Shown: positions 54,801 through 64,000 of the stretch, piece by piece
Numbering within the stretch: position 1 is the stretch's first letter
Layout of the letters: each line of letters begins with the position of its first letter
Assembly (NCBI RefSeq): GCF_000380485.1
Contig: NZ_AQYG01000045.1
Span: 151,240-215,239 of the forward strand
Length of the DNA stretch: 64,000 nucleotides
Source of the DNA: Jongsikchunia kroppenstedtii DSM 45133
GTDB lineage: Bacteria > Actinomycetota > Actinomycetes > Mycobacteriales > Mycobacteriaceae
Reading direction: 5' to 3'
Position numbers and translations under genes: made by a program
Notes under the pieces: generated by a model
What the model was told of the DNA's origin: nothing
Database searches by the model: none
Seen by the model: the letters and a program-made list of their open reading frames with translations, nothing else

Positions 54801-57800
54801 CCCCCGGCGTGGCCCGGGTGCTCGATGTCATCCGGGGCTCTTCCGGCGGCATCGTGGTTGCCGAGTGGGTGCCCGGCTCCTCGCTCGCCGAGGTCGCACT
54901 CAGGCGACCGTCCGCGCTCGGTGCCGCGCATGCGGTACGTACGCTGGCCGCCGGAGCCGAGGCGGCGCACCGCAGCGGGGCCGCGCTGTCCATCGACCAC
55001 CCCGACCGTATCCGCATCTCCTCCGCCGGCGAGGCCGTGCTGGCCTTCCCGGGAACCATGGCCGACGGCAGCCGCGACAACGACGTCCGCGGTCTCGGTG
55101 CCGTTCTGTATGCGCTGCTACTGGCCAGCTGGCCGATGGACCCCGCGCGCGGCAACGCGTTGGCGACCACCGCCGACACCACCGAGCTGGTGGGCGGGCT
55201 GCCCGCCGCCGCGCCGAACAACCGCGGCCTGCCGATCGAGCCGCGCGCCGCGCGCGCCGGGGTGCCCTTCGAGATCTCCACCGTGGCGGTCCGCGCGCTG
55301 GAGGGCAATAGCGGAATCCGCACGGCTGCAACGGTTCAGCACCTGCTCGACCAGGCGACGGTGCTCGACCAGAAGACCGAGCTGATCCTGCCGATCGACG
55401 GCAAGCCGGCGGTCCTCGCGGGCTCGACCGCGGCCGAGTCGCCGCGTCGGCGCAGCCGCACCCGTGCGATGCTCGTCGCCGGTGGGCTGCTCGCGCTGTT
55501 CCTGGTGATCGCGCTGGTGGTCTGGCTGGCCGGAGCCTTCGACACGAACCACTCCACCAGCACGGGCGCCTCGTCCACCACCACCGCCAGTTCCGTGGCG
55601 CCGAGCAGCACTCCGACCGCGGCCCCGGTGCTGAAAACCGTTGAGGTCAAGGACTACTCGTCCCAGGACCCCGATTCGTCGGACTATGTGAGGAACACCA
55701 TCACCGGTCAGGCGCCGCCGTGGTCGACCGACTCGTACCTGCGCTACCCGCGCTTCGGCAACCTGAAACCCGGTGTGGGACTGCTCTATACGCTGGCCGC
55801 GCCGGCCTCCTTCTCGTCGGTGACGATCCGCACCACCACGCCCGGCGTGGTCGTTCAGATCCGCACGCTGGACTCGCCGGACGACACGTTCGCAAGCAGC
55901 ACCGTGGTCGGGCGCGCGACGCTGGCGCAGCGGACGACGTCCATCCCCGTCACGGTCGCCGGGCCCACGCGATACGTGCTGGTCTGGCTCACCGAGCTGC
56001 CGCAGAACTCGCACGGCCGCTATCAGGGCGCGATCGCCCAGGTCTCGCTCGAGCCGTGAGGCGATGTCCGATTTTATGTCGGAGGCCGGGGCTAGTGTCT
56101 CGCCATGGCTGACAAGCTCATCACCGACAACGGTTTGATCGCGGGGGAGGACGGGCGGCTGCGGCCCGCCTGGGCGAGTGTCGATCCCCTGCTACGCGAC
56201 TACTACGACACCGAATGGGGGATGCCGGTCGACGGCGAGAACGCCCATTTCGAGCGGCTCGCCCTGGAAGGGTTTCAGGCCGGGCTGTCCTGGGCGACGA
56301 TCCTGCGCAAGCGGCCGGCGTTCCGCGAAGTATTCGCGGACTTCGACGTGGACACGGTCGCCGCCTTCACCGAAGCGGATGTCGAGCGGCTGCTGCAGGA
56401 TGCCCGGATCGTCCGCAACCGCGCCAAGATCGAGGCCACTGTCGGGAATGCCCGAGCGGCGATCGCCCTGCGCGAGGAGGGCGGGCTCGTCGAGTTCCTG
56501 TGGTCCTTCCGTCCCGAACAGACTCCGCGACCGCGTTCCACCGCCGAAGTGCCCACCACGTCACCGGAGTCGGTCGCGATGTCGAAGGCGCTGCGCAAGA
56601 AGGGCTTCCGATTCGTCGGCCCGACCACGATGTTCGCCCTGATGGAGGCCGTCGGCATCGTCGACACCCACCTGATGGGCTCCCATCGGCGGGGCACGTC
56701 CGGCATCTGGCCGGAATAGCCTGCAATGCCGCCGAGCGGAAGTCCGCGGCGGATCCACTCAGTCGGCTGCGGCCAGCCGGCGAAGACTCGACCCGTGAAA
56801 CACCAGCGGTTCGGCCTCGGCGCTGCCGGCGATGCGGTCGACCCGCAGAAGTACGACCCGGTGGTCGCCGGCCGGAATCTCGGCGTGGATGGTCGTCTCG
56901 ATCCAGGCGGCGGCACCCCCGACGAAGATCGCGCCGTCCCGGCCGTCGTGGACGTCGACCTCCGCGAACCGGTCGCCCTTGCCGCCAAGCGCGTAGGCGG
57001 TCCGGTGCTGATCGTGACCCAGGAGACTGATCCCGATGCTCCTGGCCTGCTGCAACCGGGGCCACGTAGTCGACGAGTGCTGCACACACACCGACACCAG
57101 CGGCGGATCGATGGACACCGGCACGAACGAGGCGACCACGAGTCCGTGTGGCCGGCCGTCGACGCGTGCCGCGATCGCGACGAGACCATTGGGGAAGTGG
57201 GCGAACGCCTTCCGCAATCCGGCGGAGTCGGACGGCGCCGCAAGCAGATCGTCGATGGCTGATGCGGTGGAGGTAGTCACCCGATCAGCTCAGCAGCAAT
57301 CGGACCGGCGCAACAGGTTTCGCACCGGCCCGATCGCAATGTGGCTCCACGACGGGTCAGCCGGCCGCGACCAGCTGGCGATAGTCGGAGCGGCTGAATC
57401 GGCCGGCTGGAGCGAAGCGGCCCAGCAACTCGGCCGGGTCGGCGCCGGTCACCTCCGCCACATACCTCGCGGCATCCTCGGCGGTGTCGACCGAACGGAA
57501 GGACTGCGGCCGATGCAGCAAACCCACCAGCGCCGACGCGAACGCCGGGTCGACGGCTGCCGTGGCGAAGAACTGGCCGCCGACATCGGCGAATTCGGGA
57601 TCCGACAGGAACAGCCGGGTGACCTTCGCCGCGTCCTCGCCGCGCGCGGCCAGGAACTCCGCGTACTGCCGCGTCAGCCACTCCTCGTCGAAGGGGCCGC
57701 GATGCGTCGCGGCCGCGGCGACCAGCCGCTGCGCCTGGATCAGGCCGCCCTGCGCGCCCTGCCCGGCCACTGGATCGTGCGTGATGGCCGTATCGCCCAG

Positions 57801-60800
57801 CGCCGCAACCACATGGCCGCCCGACGTGTGGCCGACCCCGGCCCGGATGACCGGACGCACCGCGCCCTTGAGCCAGGAATGCGGATCCTCTGAGATGGTC
57901 TCAGTGGCAAGCACCTCGGGCAGGTCCCAGTCGAGATAGTCCCGATAGAGATCCTTCACCACGGCGAGGGCCGACTCGGCGGAATCGGCTGTGTTGAAAC
58001 GCTTCTCCCAGTCGCTGCCCGGTCGCGCCCAGCCGAGGAACGCCCATGTCGGGCCGGCGTCCTTGTGCAGGTACGGACCCCACCACACCTCGCCCTGATC
58101 GGCGACGATCGAGAACAGGCTGTGTGCGCCGCCGGCCGGACCGCGATGGGCGAAGACCTCCGGTCCATAGCCGAGCCCGCGGGTGGTGACGGTGAGCAGG
58201 GTGCGCTGCGGCCGGTCGTACACCGTCCGCGACTCATCGATGGGGAAGAGGTCCACCAGCCCGCCCTTGCCGGTGGCCACCAGTGTCAGATCGTGCGCTT
58301 CGGCGATCGTGTCCAGCGCCTGCGGCGTCACCTCCTCGACGATGAAGACACCGCCGCGCTTCTGGAAGGTGGCCAGTCGTTCGTCGGCCTTGAGACGGGT
58401 GTCGACGGCGACACCGACATACCCCGCGAAATCACCGTCGAAGGCAATGAGTTCCGGGCGCTCGCCGTCCTCCGCCGGACCGGCGATCCGCACGCTGAGG
58501 CCGGTGTGCCGCGGCGCCCGACCGGTGTAGGTGTCGAGGCCGAGCGCGGCCTCCGCCTGCTGGGTCTCACCGAATTCCAGTGCGGTTCCCGTCGCCGGGA
58601 CGTCGTCCCGCAGCCCCCGCTGGTCCCGATCACTGTAGAGAGTGACGGCGAAACCGTTGTCCAGCAGTCCGAGTGCGGCGGTGACGCCGGTCTGTCCGGC
58701 GCCCACCACGGCCGCGCTGCGTTGTTGTTTCGGAGATTGATGTGTCGAGGTGTTCTGTTGGGTAGTCATACCAATTATGTTGCGCCCCACTATCTACCCT
58801 CGACACCGTTGCGCTCAGTGCGAGTCAATCAACGATCCGGCACGCACCTGTTCCTCGCTGAGCGCCGTCGACCCGGGACCGCCGATCCGATATCGGGCGC
58901 CCCGGTGCTCGTCGGGCAGCCGGTCGCCCCGGCCGACCAACTTGTGGCGCAGCGTGCCCGGCACATACTCCTCGGGGTACTGCCCGCGCTCGGTCAGCAC
59001 CGGGACCACATGCGTCACAACATCTTCGAATGTTCCCGGGGTGATCGCATAGGCGAGGTTGAACCCGTCGACGTCAGTGTCCGCCTGCCAGTCGGCCAGC
59101 AGGTCGGCGATGGTCTCGCCGGATCCGACGAAGACCGGCCCCATGCCGCCGATCCCCGCCCAGCGTCCGATGTCGCGCACGGTCCACTCGCGTCCGTCGT
59201 CGTCGAACTCCTGGAAGGCCGCGACGGCCGACTGGATCGCGTTCGACTGCACGTCCCCGATCGGATCGTCGAGGTCATATTGCGACAGGTCGATCCCCAT
59301 CCACCCGGACATGAACACCAGCCCGCCCTCGACACTCGCGTAGGAGAGGTATTCCTCGTGCTTACGGTGGGCCGCCTCGTCCGATGAGTCGGTGACGATC
59401 GTGGCCAACGCGTAGATCCGGGCGGCGTATCGGTCGCGGCCCGCGGCCTCCAGCTCGTCGCGGATGCGCGAGACCGTCTGGGCCAGAACCCGTTTGGACG
59501 GTCCGGCGATGAAGATCGCCTCGGCATTCTCGGCGGCGAAGCGGGTGCCCCGCGGCGACGCGCCGGCCTGGTAGATCACGGGCGTGCGCTGCGGCGACGG
59601 CTCGCCCACGTGGATCCCCGGCACGGTGAAATGCTTGCCCGCGTGCCCGATGTGGTGCACCTTCGCCGGATCGGTGTAGATGCCGCGGTCGACGTCGCGG
59701 ACCACCGCGTCGTCCTCCCACGAGCCCTCCCACAGTTTGTAGAGCACTTCGAGGTATTCGTCGGCATGGTCGTATCGCTCGTCGTGATCGAGCTGGTCGG
59801 CCGCACCGAAATTCCTTGCCGCCGAGGGCAGATAGCCGGTGACCACATTCCAGCCCAGTCGCCCCTTGGTGAGGTGATCGAGGGTGGTGAGCCGCCGGGC
59901 GAACGGGAACGGGTGCTCGAATCCGGTGCCGGTGGTGATGCCGAAGCCCAGGTGTTCGGTCACCACGGCCATCGCCGACACCAGCAGCAGTGGATCGGCC
60001 ACCGGCGTCTGCGCGCCCTCGCGAATCGCGGCCACGTCGTCGCCGCCGTAGACGTCGTACACGCCGAGCACGTCGGCGATGAACAACCCGTCGAATCGCC
60101 CGCGTTCCAACAGCTTCGCCAGCTCGGTCCAGTAGTCGATGTCGGTGTACCGATGCGACTGGTCGTCCGGATGGCGCCACAGCCCGGGGGACTGGTGCGC
60201 GACACAGTTCATGTCGAACGCATTGAACCGGATGGGTCGACGGCCGCCGTCCACTGCGGTCATCGCTTCGTTCCCGACCGCTGTCCCGCACTCCAGCCGA
60301 ACGGCAGCTCGCCGCCGTTCACCAGATGATCGCCGATGGCGCGCGCCTTGAAGATCGCCGGATTGTGCACGGACACCGTGCGGGCGTTGCGCCAGTGGCG
60401 ATCCAGCCGCAGCTTCTCCGACACGATCGACGCCCCGCCCAGCTCGAACAGCTCAGTGGTCGCGGCGAGGACGGTCGGGATGATGCTGAGCTGTGCCTGT
60501 CCGGCGGCCAATTCGACTGCGTTCAAAGCAGATTCGTCGGCCGCGCCGGAGTCGAGTACCTCGTCCAGCTGATCAGCGACGGCCAGAACCGCGGCACGAG
60601 AGCTGAACGCGGCGGCCGACAGTCGGCCAACGACCTGCTGTACCAGCGGATCCTCCCGCGGCAGGTCGGCCGATCCATGGGTGAAGGTGCGGTCGCGCCG
60701 GCGCACCCAGTCGATCGCGTCCTGCTGCGCACGCTCGGCGATGCCGGCGAGCACCGCCAACTGCACCAGCTGCAGATACGACGTGGCATACGTCGGTCCC

Positions 60801-63800
60801 GGCACGCCGTAGCCTGGACCGAGAATCCGCTCGTCGTCGACCACGACATCGTCGAATATCGTTGTGCCGCTGGCGGTCAGCCGCTGACCGAAGCCGTCCC
60901 AGTCGTCATGCTGGGTGACGCCGGCCGCGTCCGTGTCGACCAGGACACCTACCCGGTCGCCGTCGCGATCGGCCGCCACCAGCGTGTGGTCGGCGAAGAG
61001 CGATCCGGTGCTGTAGTACTTGACCCCGTCGAGGCGCCAGCGGTCGCCGTCCGGCGTCAGCGTCGTGCGATACCGGTCGACCGCGCCCACCCCGGGTTCG
61101 GTGATCGCATTGCCGACGAGCGTGCCGTCGGCGACCTTCCGGAACCAGCCGTCTCGTCGTTCACTCGGCTCCGCGAGGAGCTGATCCTCGACGAAGGACC
61201 AGTGCACCCGCAGCGCCTGCGGCAGATTCGATTCGGCCGCAGCGAGTTTGATCAGCTGACGGAACAGCTGTCGCACCGACGCGCCGTAGCCGCCGAATTC
61301 GACCGGTACCCGCAGCGCTCCGAAACGCGCCTCCTTGAGCCAGCCGACCTCCTCGTAGGGCAGCCGTCGCTCGATCTCACGCTCCACCGCACCGTCGGCG
61401 ATGCGCTGATAGATCAGGTCGAAGACGGAATCGAGTTCGGCGTCGGTCGCGGGTCGCGCGGTCGTGATCGTCATGTCGCCACGATCGCGCCGCGGCGGCA
61501 TCAGGTCACGGGTTGTGCCCGGCTCGATTCGAATGCGCCCGGCAGCCGCGGTCCGGGAATGCGGCTACGGCACCCACACCGTGGCGACGCCGGGGGTGAT
61601 GATTCCGCTGAGCGCGTCGATCTTCACCACGACCTGCCCGGCGCCGGTGCGCAGCGTCGCCTCCGCCGGTATTCCGTTCAGCCCGTTCGACATTTGGGCG
61701 GCGCCGGTCGCCATCGTGGTCAGATTCACCCAGGAGACCTGTGCCTGCGGCATGCATCCCCATCGATCCTTCAGGCCGCCGGTGATCGTGAGTTGTCCGG
61801 CGGCCGGTCCGGTTTCGAACGAGCAGTGGATCGCCGGAACATCGAAACTGCCATTCGGATTGCCGAATGACGCCGGCTGGATCTGAAACGGAACCGGTGC
61901 GGCGCTCGCGGCGGCCGGTGGGATCACCGCAACCGCCGCCCCCAGGACGGCTGCCGTCAGCATCACGCGTCGCCGCATCGCGGACGTCTTCGGACTTCTG
62001 GTCATTGCTTACCTCCACAAAGTGCCCGTTTCCGACTTTATGCCTTGGCTGCGGACCATATGCGGCTTTCGTCCGTATCGCTGGCGCCAGGCACCAGCGT
62101 CCGAAACTGTCGCCGACCGTGAGCCGGTCGGAGTCGGACTTAGTACGCCCTGGCGTGCTCCCTGATGTATTGGTTGATCACGGCGTCCGGGATGCGTCCG
62201 CGAGCGGCGATGTCGATGCCTTGACTCTGTGCCCACGCCCGGATCTGACGGCCGTGCTCTGCGTTTGCCCTGTCGCTCCGCAACCCGAAGCCTCGGCTTT
62301 TTCGGCGGCCAGTGAGATAGCTGGCATGCTCGATCCACTTCTGGAAGTCGAAACGAAGCTGCATGGCGTGGGCGCTGGACAGGTCGATCGTGTAGTTGAC
62401 GCCGTCGATCGTGAACTCGACCGTTTCGTCGGCAAGCTCCGCCGGATCCACGTCATCAACGAACTCGACGATGATCTTCTTCGCCATCGATGACGCTCCT
62501 GACAGTCGTGTACCGGACCCGTTGTCCTCGCCTGCAACCGTGTCGGAGCACGCGGCTCAACTATACTTTACTATAGTGTTTATGCGTTTAAGGATAGTAG
62601 CTGCGTCGTTATAGCAACAGAACTTCATGTCATCCGGATCGGAGATGCTCGCGGCGCAGTAGATCGAACAGCGCAACCCCGGGGGTCCCAGATCCGTACG
62701 ACCAGCCCAGCGAGGTGATACACGATGAAGTTTCTTGTGCTGTACCGGACTGAGCAACGTGCGCGCCGACAGCTCGCGCAGGAAACGCCCCAGCAGCGGG
62801 ACGCAGGCACTCGAGCTTGGGCGTTGTGGTTTGGGCTGGCTGACGAATTCGTGGTCGATCGCGGGTCACCGATTATCGACTCGAGGGGGTCGATAGGCGG
62901 GTTCTCGATCCTGCAAGGCGAGTCGATTCAGGAAGTCAAAAAGCTCCTGACGACGCACCCGCACAACCAGATCGGCACCATCGAGGTGCTTCCGTTCTTG
63001 TCGGAGTGCCTAGGTGACGAGCCGTAATCGCTGTCGGATAACAGACACCCGGTGGCAGATTGTGGCGACTTCTTGAGCGCCTGCGGTGGAACCGATGTGC
63101 TCGTTCGCCACCGCAGATGCGTTGCGCCCGAAAGCAATCGCGGCCTTCGATAGCGGCATACGTATCGGGCGCGACCGAGACGCATCCTTCGGGCCACCGC
63201 TGTTGATGCGAGGTCGCTGTCTGCGCGGTCTCCTGCTGGCGTCGTGCGATCCGACGGTCGGTGCGCCCTGGTCTTATGAGCTACGCTGCTGATGAATATG
63301 CTGAATAACATTTCTAGTAGCACATGGGTTGGTTGAGGTTCGCGGTCGGAATCGGCGCGAGCCAGCGCCCGAGGGTGGTAGCCGTGAAGGAGGTAGCCAG
63401 TGGCGAAGCGGGTCTTGGTGTTTGGTGCGGCTGATCGCCGCTATGACTGCCGGCACTGCGGCCAGCCCGTGATACGGGTCAGCGGAGTCTGGATCCACGA
63501 ATACGAGGATCCAGGCGCCGATGACCACCAGCCCACCCCGGACCGTCATCTACGACCCGTTACGTAGTCCACGGGCACGGAAGGGCCGTTGTGAATTTGT
63601 GGCGTGGCCAGGCCGATCGCCGACTGTTGATGGCATGCATGAGCGAAGCCGAGAGTGAGTGGCAGCGTGCTGGTCACTCCGGCGCCGGGTTGGACTACTA
63701 CCTGTGGGTTCGTCGGCGCGGCTACCAGCTGTATCGGGAGCATGGAGAGCCCGATGCCTACGGCCCCGAGCCCGAAGGCCGCGACGGTACCGGCGGCGCC

Positions 63801-64000
63801 GGCATCGGTGATGGCGACACCGGCCCAACCCCCATGGACGATCTCATCCCGTAGTCACCGGCGAATGCACATTCTGTTGTGTATTGGCGACCCTCGAATA
63901 TCCGCTTTGTCCGATTTGATCTAGCCTCTCTGGAATGACGGCGGACCCACGTACCGACGAGCAGCTGCTCGCGGCGCATGTCGCGGGCGAAGTCGGGGCG

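Overview
This window comes from a high-GC actinobacterium of the order Mycobacteriales, most likely Gordonia or a close relative; the genus is an inference. The signs are gene orders shared with Mycobacterium tuberculosis, a mycofactocin-type short-chain dehydrogenase (SDR), luciferase-like flavin/F420 enzymes, an EgtE homologue, Lsr2, a MurJ fused to a pseudokinase, frequent GTG starts and several candidate leaderless promoters. No rRNA, tRNA or CRISPR array was found.

Layout. 1-4.5 kb: the end of a ClC chloride channel, a cupin/aldo-keto reductase/carboxymuconolactone decarboxylase operon divergent from an MmyB-like regulator, and an SDR. 4.5-6.9 kb: lon, with an HspR-type HAIR operator and a strong terminator. 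7.0-17.2 kb: a catabolic-looking block with a mycofactocin-type SDR, SnoaL-like protein, IclR regulator, DUF1214 protein, SDR, sulfotransferase, TfoX-like protein, PucR-type regulator, two tandem NTF2-like proteins and a FadD17-like acyl-CoA ligase. 17.3-30.7 kb: leuS, small membrane and secreted proteins, a 13E12-type DUF222/HNH protein, a CocE-type hydrolase, a UPF0301 (YqgE) protein and an MFS transporter; leuS, UPF0301 and MFS match Rv0041, Rv0038 and Rv0037c. 30.7-31.8 kb: an intact IS481-family element sitting exactly on the MFS stop codon. 31.9-41.8 kb: a luciferase-like oxidoreductase, an MpaB-type oxygenase with a zinc-finger-like tail, a TetR/ZapE divergent pair with a perfect palindromic operator, a nickel/cobalt transporter, an Asp-rich repeat protein, an EgtE homologue, an amidase and glpD. 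40.3-45 kb: glpD, tetR, an AGPS-like flavoprotein and a diacylglycerol kinase, the same order as Rv2249c-Rv2252. 47.3-56.1 kb: pcnA, NUDIX, DUF6049 and murJ, the same order as Rv3907c-Rv3910.

56.1-63.9 kb is an accessory insertion between murJ and the first codons of a sigM-like gene; these two genes are neighbours in M. tuberculosis. It holds an atypical Tag glycosylase and a four-gene flavin cassette on the minus strand (DszC-like, DszA-like, StyA-like, flavin reductase). A secreted protein, an extra Lsr2 with an AT-rich palindromic upstream region, a YCII protein and two very small unknown genes complete it. I see the flavin cassette as the best candidate for an undescribed pathway: three reduced-flavin-dependent oxygenases appear to share one reductase. 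Three genes (cupin, SDR, PPOx-like) carry apparent single-base frameshifts, which may be sequencing errors or recent decay.
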